Source: Lactobacillus gasseri ATCC 33323 = JCM 1131 (GTDB taxonomy: Bacteria; Bacillota; Bacilli; Lactobacillales; Lactobacillaceae). Taken from it: a DNA stretch of 64,000 nt. The stretch covers positions 1,830,361 to 1,894,360 of the forward strand of contig NC_008530.1 of the NCBI RefSeq assembly GCF_000014425.1, read 5' to 3'. The position numbers were made by a program, and so were the translations under genes. Shown here piece after piece: positions 1 to 8,536 of the stretch (position 1 is the first letter of the stretch; each line of letters begins with the position of its first letter). Below the pieces are notes generated by a model that made no database searches, was not told the origin of the DNA, and saw only the letters and a program-made list of their open reading frames with translations.

Positions 1-1
1 T

Positions 2-316
2 TGGACTCGTCCAAAGAAGAATACAATTGAAAACAAGCGTTGGTTCCTATGGATCTTAGGTATTTCTACCTTCCTTCCATTTGTTGCTAATACTTGTGGT
101 TGGTTCATTACAGAACTTGGTCGTTTTCCATGGACTGTTTACGGACTCTTCACAATTGCAGACTCAATTTCTGCAAGTACAACAACCGGCGAGCTTTGGT
201 TCACGAATATTATGTACTTCCTAATCTTCTCAACTCTTGGCGGAGTAATGATCTATTACTGCAAACGTCAGCTTGACATGGGTGTAGCTGGTGCACTTGA
301 AAGGGGTGCATACTAA
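2..316 (+). CDS. cydA: Cytochrome bd ubiquinol oxidase subunit I, C-terminal part (5' end outside window)
   Basis: The open frame runs in from the left edge and gives the last 104 residues. It contains the CydA-type segment GWFITELGRFPWTVYGL, followed by a final membrane helix and a short cationic tail (KRQLDMG). CydA is the haem-bearing subunit of the cytochrome bd quinol oxidase, which reduces O2 to water at the membrane. Its stop codon overlaps the ATG of the next gene (TAATG), so the two subunits are translationally coupled. Only the tail is visible, so the haem ligands cannot be checked. The identification rests on this segment and on the cydBDC genes that follow. Confidence 0.93.
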   Translation, partial: WTRPKKNTIENKRWFLWILGISTFLPFVANTCGWFITELGRFPWTVYGLFTIADSISASTTTGELWFTNIMYFLIFSTLGGVMIYYCKRQLDMGVAGALERGAY

Positions 317-1338
317 TGATCGACGGAATTGATTTTTTACAGTTGCTTTGGTTCTTATTAATCGGCCTCCTATTCATGATCTTCTACTTCACTGAAGGTT
401 TTGACTATGGTGTAGGGATGGCAACAAAGTTTTTAGCAAGAAATGATCAAGAAAAACATCTCATGATGGAAACTATCGGACCTCACTGGGATGGAAATGA
501 AGTATGGCTAATCACAGCTGGTGGTGCTATGTTTGCTTCATTCTCCGACTGGTACGCAAGTCTATTTAGTGGCTATTACATTTTGCTATTCTTTACTTTA
601 TTTGCTCTAATTATCAGAGGGGTGTCATTTGAGTTCTCTGCTCATGCAGAAACTGAACATGGTTTTAGAATTTGGACTAGCGCTCTATTTTGGGGTAGTT
701 TATTAGCACCATTTTTCCTAACAATGATGTTTGGTAGCTTGATTCAAGGTGTTCCAATTGATGCTCAAGGAAATATGAGCTTAAGTGTTTGGAATATTGT
801 TAATCCACTCTCAGTTGTTGCTGGTGTTGCCGGCGTACTTCTTTGCTTAATCCATGGAATTAACTTCTTAAGATTAAGAATTGATGATCCAGAATTAAGC
901 GAGCGTGCTGCTAGTCTAAATGAAAAGCTTTATCTTGTGGCCTACTTAGGTGAAGTTGTTTTTGCCTTGCTAGTCTTCTTCCAAACTGATTTCTTCAAGT
1001 TAAGACCAATTTCCTCAACAATTATTACTTTAATTATTGTCGTCCTAACTGCTTGGTCAGATATATCTTTGATTAAGAACAAACAAGTAGCAGCCTTTGT
1101 AACAAGTGGCTTAACTTTAGTGGGTGTTGTTGGACTCTTGTTCAATGGACTTTTCCCACGCGTTTTAATCGCAACCGATTCAGCACACTCACTCTTGATT
1201 AAGACTGCTGCTAACTCTAAATTGACACTTGAGGTAATGACAATTGTTGCTCTTATTCTCTTGCCAATTGCCTTGGTTTACATTATCTGGTCATATGTAG
1301 TCTTTAGACGCCGGATTAAAGTAAATCAAAACGCCTAA
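316..1338 (+). CDS. cydB: Cytochrome bd ubiquinol oxidase subunit II
   Basis: A 340-residue polytopic membrane protein with the CydB N-terminal signature (FYFTEGFDYGVGMATKFL, then ETIGPHWDGNEVWLITAGGA). Length is normal for the family. It pairs with CydA to form the bd oxidase. Its ATG overlaps the cydA stop by one base. The cydDC exporter genes needed to assemble the oxidase follow after 18 bases, so this is the classical cydABDC operon. Lactobacilli of this group do not make haem, so the enzyme is expected to work only when haem is supplied; that statement is family knowledge, not read from the sequence. Confidence 0.97.
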   Translation: MIDGIDFLQLLWFLLIGLLFMIFYFTEGFDYGVGMATKFLARNDQEKHLMMETIGPHWDGNEVWLITAGGAMFASFSDWYASLFSGYYILLFFTLFALIIRGVSFEFSAHAETEHGFRIWTSALFWGSLLAPFFLTMMFGSLIQGVPIDAQGNMSLSVWNIVNPLSVVAGVAGVLLCLIHGINFLRLRIDDPELSERAASLNEKLYLVAYLGEVVFALLVFFQTDFFKLRPISSTIITLIIVVLTAWSDISLIKNKQVAAFVTSGLTLVGVVGLLFNGLFPRVLIATDSAHSLLIKTAANSKLTLEVMTIVALILLPIALVYIIWSYVVFRRRIKVNQNA

Positions 1339-1356
1339 TCTAGAACAGGAATAAAA

Positions 1357-3174
1357 ATGATTGATAAACGACTTTTCAAATTACCAAAAGCCAAAATCAT
1401 GCTCGCAATGCTTGCAGGACTAATGTTCTTGCAAGCATTTGCTATTTTAGGACAAGGTATTTTTCTTGCCCGAGCAATTGTTGGCTCTTGGAAACAGCAA
1501 CCTTTTTCTGAAATTACACAAGATGTGCTACTTTTTTTGATTTTCTATTTATTAAGACAAGGTATCAACTGGTTTCAAAAATGGTACATGAATCGTTATG
1601 CAAATCAAACAACTACCCTTTTGCGTCAACAACTACTTAATAAAACTTACGACGGGGGAATTGCGCTAGTATCAAGAATTGGAACCGGGAATTTGGTTTC
1701 TACCCTGCTAGACGGAATGGATGAAATTTCTAACTATCTATCTTTAATTTTTCCAAAATTAATTGCCCTTGCAATTGTTCCTTGGGTTATTTTGATTTAT
1801 ATTTTCACCCTAAATGCTCTGTCAGGCTGGATTCTATTATTAGTATTTCCTTTGCTGATCCTATTTATGATAATTCTCGGAACAGCAGCTCAAAGCAAGG
1901 CAAGTAAGCAATATGCTGGCTATGTTAAATTGCAAAATCATTTTGTCGATGCCTTGCGTGGCTTAAGCACTTTAAAAGTTTTGGGACTTGCTAGAAAATA
2001 TGGCAATATTGTTTACAAAAACAGTGAAAACTATCGTAAAAAAACAATGGGCGTTTTAAGAGTAGCTATCTTGTCTACTTTTACACTTGATTTCTTTACA
2101 ACCTTGTCAATTGCGATGATTGCCATGTTTCTTGGAATTGGCTTAATCAACGGCAATTTGGTTCTCTATCCTTCGCTGGTTATTTTGATCTTATCACCCG
2201 AATACTTTTTACCTATTCGTGATTTTGGGAATGACTTTCATGCAACATTAAATGGTAAAAATGCGCTTGGACAGATTTTCGATATTTTAGCTTTTCCTAC
2301 TACACCACAAGAAGATCAGCTATCTAGTTTCACGTGGAACAAAGATAGTACTTTTATAGCTAAGAATCTTGCTTTTAACTATAGTCATGTTGATCAAAGT
2401 GAGTTCACTGTTAATAAAAATGCTAAAATGAGCGGCGTCGTAAAAAAGAAATCGAAGCCTAAAGTAAACAAACATACCGCTGATGAATTACGTAATATTA
2501 ATTTAAGCCTTACTGGCTTTCAAAAAGTCGGCATTATCGGCCCAACTGGGGCTGGTAAGACAACTTTAATGCGAATCTTAGCTGGTTTTCTTACCCCGCA
2601 CCTTAAAGATGATAACTTCACTATTAATGGACAAAATCTTGCTCAACTTAATCAAAAAAGTTGGCAAAATCAAATTACTTATATTCCGCAGGATCCCTAC
2701 ATGTTTGCAAGCAGCATCAGGGATAATCTAACTTTCTATAATCCGAATGCCAGCCAAGAAGAGATTGACGCAGCTTTAAAGGCAACTGACTTAGATAATT
2801 TTGTTGCCAGTTTAAAAGACGGTTTAAATACGCGAATTGGTGAAAATGGACGTGGTATTTCTGGTGGTCAAAAGCAGCGAATTGCTTTGGCACGTGCATT
2901 TTTGGCAAAAGACCGCAAAATTCTATTCTTTGATGAACCAACTGCTCACCTTGATATTGAAACTGAATACGAATTAAAGCAACCAATGAAAAAACTAATG
3001 GAAAATCATTTAGTCTTTTTTACAACTCACCGTTTGCACTGGCTAAATGACATGGACTGGTGCCTAGTTATTGAAAATGGGGAAATTGTTGAACAAGGTA
3101 CTCCTGATGATCTAGCAAAAAACGGAACTGTATTTAAGAAATTAACTCAGCCACTGAAAGAAGATCTACTATGA
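1357..3174 (+). CDS. cydD: ABC exporter half-transporter CydD (thiol/haem export, bd oxidase assembly)
   Basis: A 605-residue type-1 ABC exporter. An N-terminal six-helix membrane domain (about residues 15-300) is followed by a nucleotide-binding domain with Walker A GPTGAGKTT (about 395), signature ISGGQKQR (about 500) and Walker B ILFFDEPTAHLD (about 521). A lysine-rich insert (VKKKSKPKVNKHT) precedes the ATPase core. CydDC heterodimers export cysteine/glutathione and affect haem insertion into bd oxidase. The 3' end overlaps the following cydC by four bases (ATGA), which indicates coupled synthesis of the two halves. Which half is named D or C follows gene order. Confidence 0.95.
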   Translation: MIDKRLFKLPKAKIMLAMLAGLMFLQAFAILGQGIFLARAIVGSWKQQPFSEITQDVLLFLIFYLLRQGINWFQKWYMNRYANQTTTLLRQQLLNKTYDGGIALVSRIGTGNLVSTLLDGMDEISNYLSLIFPKLIALAIVPWVILIYIFTLNALSGWILLLVFPLLILFMIILGTAAQSKASKQYAGYVKLQNHFVDALRGLSTLKVLGLARKYGNIVYKNSENYRKKTMGVLRVAILSTFTLDFFTTLSIAMIAMFLGIGLINGNLVLYPSLVILILSPEYFLPIRDFGNDFHATLNGKNALGQIFDILAFPTTPQEDQLSSFTWNKDSTFIAKNLAFNYSHVDQSEFTVNKNAKMSGVVKKKSKPKVNKHTADELRNINLSLTGFQKVGIIGPTGAGKTTLMRILAGFLTPHLKDDNFTINGQNLAQLNQKSWQNQITYIPQDPYMFASSIRDNLTFYNPNASQEEIDAALKATDLDNFVASLKDGLNTRIGENGRGISGGQKQRIALARAFLAKDRKILFFDEPTAHLDIETEYELKQPMKKLMENHLVFFTTHRLHWLNDMDWCLVIENGEIVEQGTPDDLAKNGTVFKKLTQPLKEDLL

Positions 3175-4916
3175 TGAATAAAAAATTTTCTTGGAAAAAT
3201 GAACGGTGGGTAAAGCCCTACCTAGCACAATATAAATGGAATTTTATTCTAGCAATTTTTCTCGGCGTTGTGATGTTCTTTTGTGGTGGAGCCTTGATGT
3301 TTTATGCCGGCTATACCATCGATAAAGCCGCTACGCGTCCAGAAAACATTTTGATGATTTATGTTCCTATAGTTTTAATGAGAGCTGTTGGTATTGGACG
3401 GCCTTTATTTAGATATTTAGAACGTCTGGTATCCCACAACTGGATTTTACGCGTTACTAGTTCTTTGAGAAGACGCCTCTTTTATATTGCTGAAAGAAAT
3501 ACCTCGGCTGTTGGCTCAAGTTTTCAAACAGGCAGCATTTTATCACTGTTGACTGATGATATTGGACACTTGCAAAATCTTTATTTAAGAACTATTTTCC
3601 CGGCAATTTTAAGTTACTTAGTTGGCTTTATCGTTGTAATTTTATTGGGACTTTTTTCCTGGCCTCTAGCTGGAGTAATCGCAATTTTATTAGTTGCGGA
3701 ATTAGTATTGGTTCCCTTCTTTTCTCTTTTAAAGCAAGCTGCTGTTCGCACTAAGGAAAAAGAAGAAAAAGCGCAGCTTTACACTGAATTTACTGATCAA
3801 GTTTTAGGCGCTGGTGACTGGAAAATTTCTGGTAGACGGGATGCTTTTTTCAATCAAACTAAAGGAACTTTAAAATCTTTAGGACAATATGAAAAGAAGT
3901 CTGGAAAATTTGATTGGGCTAGAGACTTTGGTCTTGAATTTATTTTTGGCTTGATGGCAGTTGCCCTCCTTTATTTCACGAACCAAACTCTTACCAATAA
4001 TCAAGAAGCAGCAAATTATGTTGGAGCAGTTGTCTTAGCTCTCTTTCCTTTATCAGATGCCTTTATTCCAGTTGGACAAGGAATTGAAGAATGGCATACA
4101 TATAGTGATTCTGTAAAACACTTAAATGAATTAAAAGTACCAGAGAACCGTTTACCTGCCCAACAATATTTTGATCCTGCTTTTGCTGGCACTTTAAGAG
4201 TTTCAAATATTTCATTTACTTATCCTGGAGAAGACTATCCAATTATTCAAAACTTTTCCCTTACCCTAAAAAGAGGACAAAAAGCGGCTTTAATTGGTCC
4301 ATCAGGTGCTGGTAAAAGTACTATCCTGCAATTAATCTTAGGTGATTTAAAGCCTCGCCAAGGAACTGTTACGCTCGACCGCTTTAATGTTCTTGAACTT
4401 CAAAAAGAGCGTTCGAAGTTATTTTCTGTATTAAATCAAGAGCCATTTTTATTTAATACGACGATCTATGAAAATTTAAAAATGGCCAATCCAGACGCTA
4501 GTGCTGATCAAATGATGCAAATCTTAGAAAAAGTCCAATTAGCCGATTTTGTTAATTCACTCCCTAAGAAATTAGATACCGAAGTAGCTGAAGCTGGAGC
4601 ACGCTTTTCTGGTGGTCAGAAAGAGCGTTTAGCACTAGCACGTGTACTTTTGCAAGATACGCAAATTGTCCTCTTAGACGAGCCAACAGTCGGCTTAGAT
4701 CCACTCACAGAGCAAAAGCTCTTAAATTTGGTATTTGATGTCTTAAAAAATAAGACAGTCGTTTGGGTAACCCACCACTTACAAGGTGTAAAATATATGA
4801 ACGAAGTTCTCTTCTTTAAAGATGGAAAAGTCACAATGCAAGGAGATCCGCATGAACTCTTTAAACACAATGAACACTTCCACCAACTTTATTTAATGGA
4901 TCAAGGACTAATCTAA
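3171..4916 (+). CDS. cydC: ABC exporter half-transporter CydC
   Basis: A 581-residue ABC exporter half. The transmembrane domain (about residues 20-300) is followed by an ATPase with Walker A GPSGAGKST (about 374), signature FSGGQKERLAL (about 478) and Walker B VLLDEPTVGLD (about 499). It overlaps cydD by four bases and is the expected heterodimer partner. A MenA-like gene follows after 20 bases with no terminator between, so the operon appears to continue. The alternative of a multidrug ABC half is unlikely given the cydAB context. Confidence 0.95.
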   Translation: MMNKKFSWKNERWVKPYLAQYKWNFILAIFLGVVMFFCGGALMFYAGYTIDKAATRPENILMIYVPIVLMRAVGIGRPLFRYLERLVSHNWILRVTSSLRRRLFYIAERNTSAVGSSFQTGSILSLLTDDIGHLQNLYLRTIFPAILSYLVGFIVVILLGLFSWPLAGVIAILLVAELVLVPFFSLLKQAAVRTKEKEEKAQLYTEFTDQVLGAGDWKISGRRDAFFNQTKGTLKSLGQYEKKSGKFDWARDFGLEFIFGLMAVALLYFTNQTLTNNQEAANYVGAVVLALFPLSDAFIPVGQGIEEWHTYSDSVKHLNELKVPENRLPAQQYFDPAFAGTLRVSNISFTYPGEDYPIIQNFSLTLKRGQKAALIGPSGAGKSTILQLILGDLKPRQGTVTLDRFNVLELQKERSKLFSVLNQEPFLFNTTIYENLKMANPDASADQMMQILEKVQLADFVNSLPKKLDTEVAEAGARFSGGQKERLALARVLLQDTQIVLLDEPTVGLDPLTEQKLLNLVFDVLKNKTVVWVTHHLQGVKYMNEVLFFKDGKVTMQGDPHELFKHNEHFHQLYLMDQGLI

Positions 4917-4936
4917 AAAATAGAAAGAAGTTTACT

Positions 4937-5863
4937 ATGTCTGCTGAAGCTAAGCAAGGCTACTATGAATTAGTTGAACCACGTACACTATTTAATTCAA
5001 TTATTCCCGTATTATTAGGAATGATGTATACAGAATATAATTTTCAGTTTTTCAGAATTTTTCCTACAATTGAAATGTGTATTGCCACAATCGTTCTACA
5101 AGTTTTCATGAACGTAAATGATGGCTATTGGGATTATAAACGTGAAAAAGCAGCTAAAACGGGTGATCATAAGAAGAATCCCATTGGTAAGTATCACCTT
5201 AATCCTAAACACGTTTTAGCTTTTGTTTGGGTATTATTCATCATTTCAGCTGTTTGCGCTATTCTGATTGGATTTCAAACTAATATCTATATTTGGATTG
5301 TTGGAATTATTTGTTATGCTATTGCTATTTCTTATTCAACGGGTTCACACACAAGTTCTGCTGGACCGTTTGGAGAGATTGCAGCTTGTTTTGCAATGGG
5401 CTTTGGTATTTTCTTGGTAATGGTTTACATCAATGTTTGTTCTAAGGTTTCCTTTAATTGGAACTTTATTTATCCAATTATTCTAGCTGCTGGAATACCT
5501 GAAATTTGTAACTTTACTTTAATGCTAGGTAACAATTTATGTGATCATGATGCCGATATTGCAAATGGTCGCCACACACTAGTTTCATACATTGGAATCA
5601 AAGGCGGATTATATTTATTTGTATTCAATTATTTACTTGGTTTCTTTTTAACAGGTTGGGCAATTTGGATTGGTGTCCTTCCTTGGAGTGTAGCTTTAAT
5701 TTTAATTTGTATTCCAACTATCTATAAGAACATGCGCTTTCTTTGGAAAATCCAAACTAAACCTAAATCATTTCCTAAAGTGGTGCAAAATACACAAGTT
5801 CTATTTATTACTGAAGCCGTTGGATTCTTTATTGGTTTGATTTTAAATCTTAGAATTAGATAA
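4937..5863 (+). CDS. menA: UbiA-family prenyltransferase, MenA-like (DHNA polyprenyltransferase)
   Basis: A 308-residue polytopic UbiA-superfamily protein. Two Asp-rich motifs that bind prenyl diphosphate through Mg2+ are visible: NDGYWDYK at about residue 60 and NLCDHDADIANGRHT at about 198, the usual MenA pattern. MenA joins dihydroxynaphthoate (DHNA) to a polyprenyl chain to make demethylmenaquinone. It is the last gene of the cyd operon, 20 bases after cydC, with SD AGAAAG. No other menaquinone genes are in the window. The inference is that the cell prenylates scavenged DHNA to supply the quinone for the bd oxidase. Confidence 0.85.
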   Translation: MSAEAKQGYYELVEPRTLFNSIIPVLLGMMYTEYNFQFFRIFPTIEMCIATIVLQVFMNVNDGYWDYKREKAAKTGDHKKNPIGKYHLNPKHVLAFVWVLFIISAVCAILIGFQTNIYIWIVGIICYAIAISYSTGSHTSSAGPFGEIAACFAMGFGIFLVMVYINVCSKVSFNWNFIYPIILAAGIPEICNFTLMLGNNLCDHDADIANGRHTLVSYIGIKGGLYLFVFNYLLGFFLTGWAIWIGVLPWSVALILICIPTIYKNMRFLWKIQTKPKSFPKVVQNTQVLFITEAVGFFIGLILNLRIR

Positions 5864-5864
5864 T

Positions 5865-5912
5865 AAAATAAGGTCGAAACTTCATCTTAGTACGAAGTTT
5901 CGACCTTATTTT
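5865..5912. terminator. Bidirectional Rho-independent terminator
   Basis: Arms at 5865-5883 and 5894-5912 (core AAGGTCGAAACTTC) form a near-perfect 19-bp stem with A/T tracts on both sides. It closes the cyd-menA operon and the convergent binding-protein gene. Confidence 0.92.
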
Positions 5913-5926
5913 ATTTCAAATTATTT

Positions 5927-7222
5927 TTATTGCTTCCACGCTGCATCAAATTTTGCTTTACCTGCTTTAATTTGATTATCAACATTTTGACCATTCTTAG
6001 CTGCATACAAAATCTTAGCCATAATTGGATCTAATTGACTATAGGCAGCGTTTGAGTTCTTAGCTACTGGAATACTGTACAAGTGTTTCATAGCCCCTTC
6101 TAGCTTAGCTGGAAGCTTAGTCTTGGTGTTTTCTTTGTATTCTTTAGATTTCACAACAGAATCATTAACTGGAATATAGCCAGTTGCATTTGCCCATTTA
6201 AGTTGAGTAGATTTAGAAGTTAAAAATTGCATATATTTAAATGCGGCAGTTCTTTGCGTTGCTGTTGCTTTTTTAAACATATAAATATCAGTACCTTGCT
6301 GCATAGTATATTTACCAGGACGCGCAGCTACATCATAAGTAAACTTATCACCGACTGCCTTTTTAACGTAGCCTTCACCTGCTGATGTTCCAATATACAT
6401 TGCTACCTTTTCATTAGCAAATGGACCTGATAAGTAGTGTGCTGAACCAGCAGTTGTAAAGTAGCCCTTCTTCATACCTTGAGCGTAGTAATCAATAACT
6501 TTCTTGGAATCTTTACCAGTAAAGTTAACTTTATCAGTTAAATTAATTCCTTCATTTTTCATACCCAAAGTATAGTAATTAGCTAAAGAATCAAAACCTG
6601 CACCAATAACTTGATGGTTACTCTTCTTATAAATAGTTTCTGAAACTTGTGCTAATTCCTTCATAGTTGTAGGAACTTTTTTAATACCATATTTTTCAAA
6701 CATGGACTTGTTATAGGTTAAAACTTCAATAGATTTATTAAATGGAATACCGTATTGTTTTCCTTGAATTTTAGCTCCATCCAATAATTCAGTTCTAATA
6801 TTTGACTTAGTAGCACTTCCCCAACCGAGCTTACTGTTATTAATGTATGAGGAAAGATCAACCAACATATTACTCTTAGCAGCATTATAGAGCCAACCAG
6901 GATATGCTTGCGTAATTGTTGGTAAATTATTTGGCGATTGTAGTGTCGAATTTACCTTGGCTTGTAAATCAATGTAAGAACCCTGATTTTCAAGCTTGAT
7001 TTTAATATTAGGATTTTTCTTTTCAAATTCTGCAGTTAATTTCTCTAATTCTGCACGCTGACCACCATTCATTCCATGCCAAAAGGTTACCGTAGTTTTC
7101 TTTGTAATTTTAGTTGGAATATTTGCTGCTGAACTATCTTCTTTATTTTCTTTTGAACATCCAGTAGCAATTAATGCCACCCCTGCAACTAAACCTAAAG
7201 CAATCTTTTTATATAAATTCAT
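5927..7222 (-). CDS. Family-1 extracellular solute-binding lipoprotein (sugar or glycerol-phosphate type)
   Basis: A 431-residue lipoprotein. The start at 7222 is chosen because GGAGG lies six bases upstream; a longer frame to 7255 lacks an SD. A basic N-terminus and hydrophobic stretch end in lipobox IATGC (lipid Cys about 22), followed by a Ser/Lys linker. The mature region opens with TVTFWHGMNGGQRAELEKL, typical of UgpB/MalE-type family-1 binding proteins, which deliver sugars or glycerol-3-phosphate to an ABC importer. No permease or ATPase is adjacent, so it is an orphan that must share a transporter encoded elsewhere. The substrate is not predictable here. Confidence 0.85.
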   Translation of the reverse strand: MNLYKKIALGLVAGVALIATGCSKENKEDSSAANIPTKITKKTTVTFWHGMNGGQRAELEKLTAEFEKKNPNIKIKLENQGSYIDLQAKVNSTLQSPNNLPTITQAYPGWLYNAAKSNMLVDLSSYINNSKLGWGSATKSNIRTELLDGAKIQGKQYGIPFNKSIEVLTYNKSMFEKYGIKKVPTTMKELAQVSETIYKKSNHQVIGAGFDSLANYYTLGMKNEGINLTDKVNFTGKDSKKVIDYYAQGMKKGYFTTAGSAHYLSGPFANEKVAMYIGTSAGEGYVKKAVGDKFTYDVAARPGKYTMQQGTDIYMFKKATATQRTAAFKYMQFLTSKSTQLKWANATGYIPVNDSVVKSKEYKENTKTKLPAKLEGAMKHLYSIPVAKNSNAAYSQLDPIMAKILYAAKNGQNVDNQIKAGKAKFDAAWKQ

Positions 7223-7255
7223 CAAAATCCTCCAGTAATTTAAAAATTGAAGCAC

Positions 7256-7511
7256 TATTTATTGTACCAAAGTAAAAATCATATACAAGATATTGTAGTG
7301 TAAAAAATTGAATTTTTTATTTTGAAATTTTTTATATTTTAAATTACGCGAAAAACGCGCATTATACGTAGCTTTTGTATATATAAAATACGGATATATA
7401 CGTACATTATAAAGAATAATGTTTATAATTATTCATATTTTTCCTTGAATTACGATTAATAGTCTGCTATCTTTAAATCGTCAACTTCATTAAATAGTTC
7501 TGGAGGAAAAA
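7256..7511. promoter_or_regulatory. Divergent intergenic region with repeated TATACGTA
   Basis: About 255 very AT-rich bases separate two divergent lipoprotein genes. Visible features are two identical TATACGTA octamers (7363-7370 and 7397-7404) about 34 bp apart, and a GC-rich patch ACGCGAAAAACGCGC (7346-7360). Promoters for both genes must lie here, but no confident -35/-10 pair was assigned. No open frame is convincing. Confidence 0.3.
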
Positions 7512-8444
7512 ATGAAGATAAAGAAATTTTTGATTGGCGCTGCTATGGTTTTACTCGCTGCAACAAGTGCAGCTTGCTCGAACAGTAAATCTGCTTCTAA
7601 ATCAAGCGATGGTTATACTCCTAAGGAGTTAAACGTTCAATTCGTTCCTAGTGTCCAAGCTTCTAAGCTTGAAGCTAAAGCTAAACCATTACAGGGTTTA
7701 CTTGAAAAGCAATTACACATGCCCGTTCACGTAACTGTTTCAACTGATAATTCCGCTTTGGTTGAAGCAATGGCATCTAAGAAAGTTGATGTCGGTTTCT
7801 TACCACCTGATGCTTATGTTTTAGCTCACAAACGTGGTGTAGCTGACGTTTTACTTCAGGCACAACGCTATGGCTACGATGAACCAAGTGGTAAGCAAAA
7901 TCATAAATTGATGGATAGCTACCGTTCAATGATCGTTGTTAAAAAAGGATCTAAGATTAAGTCTTGGAAAGACCTTAAAGGTAAAACTATCGCAGTTCAA
8001 GACCCAACTTCTACTTCTGGCTATGTCCTACCAATTGCCGAACTTCACAAGAAAGGTTTAAATGTACCAAAGGATTGTAAGTTAGTTCAAGTTAAGGGAC
8101 ACGATCAAGCTGTTTTATCAGTTTATAACGGAGACGCTGACGCTGCCTTTGTCTTCTCAGACGCTCGTCCACTTGCTGCTAAGGATGCACCAGCTGTAAT
8201 GAAGGATGTTGTTCCAATTTACTTCACTAAGTACATTCCAAACGATACTGTTTCAGTTAGAAGTGGTATGTCTAAGTCATTCAAAAAGAAGCTTGCTAAA
8301 GCATTCAAGGATATTGCTAAGACTAAGAAAGGCAAGAAGATCCTTGAAAACATTTACCAACACTATGGCTATGTAGATTCTAAAGACTCTAACTTCAATA
8401 TTGTTCGTGAATATGAAGCTGAAGCTAAAAAAGCTCAAAAATAA
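7512..8444 (+). CDS. PhnD-like phosphate/phosphite/phosphonate-binding lipoprotein
   Basis: A 310-residue protein with an N-terminal lipoprotein signal ending AATSAAC (lipid Cys22). The mature part begins KELNVQFVPSVQASKLEAKAKPL, and contains VDVGFLPPDAYVLA and KDLKGKTIAVQDPTSTSGY. These are the hallmark segments of PhnD-type periplasmic-binding proteins that feed phosphonate, phosphite or phosphate importers. The SD is TGGAGG, eight bases before ATG. Codon use is that of a well-expressed gene. A terminator follows directly and no phnC/phnE partner is adjacent. It is the second of three consecutive orphan binding proteins of unrelated classes. Confidence 0.87.
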   Translation: MKIKKFLIGAAMVLLAATSAACSNSKSASKSSDGYTPKELNVQFVPSVQASKLEAKAKPLQGLLEKQLHMPVHVTVSTDNSALVEAMASKKVDVGFLPPDAYVLAHKRGVADVLLQAQRYGYDEPSGKQNHKLMDSYRSMIVVKKGSKIKSWKDLKGKTIAVQDPTSTSGYVLPIAELHKKGLNVPKDCKLVQVKGHDQAVLSVYNGDADAAFVFSDARPLAAKDAPAVMKDVVPIYFTKYIPNDTVSVRSGMSKSFKKKLAKAFKDIAKTKKGKKILENIYQHYGYVDSKDSNFNIVREYEAEAKKAQK

Positions 8445-8457
8445 GTTTAATATTTTT

Positions 8458-8497
8458 AAAGGCCACCCTGCTTTGACTTGTAGGATGGCCTTTTTCT
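8458..8497 (+). terminator. Rho-independent terminator
   Basis: A hairpin of AAAGGCCACCCTG (8458-8470) with TAGGATGGCCTTT (8481-8493) is followed by T residues, just after the PhnD-like gene. Confidence 0.85.
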
Positions 8498-8536
8498 CGT
8501 TTAAAATTAGAGTAGATTTTTAACCGAGGTTTTTAA

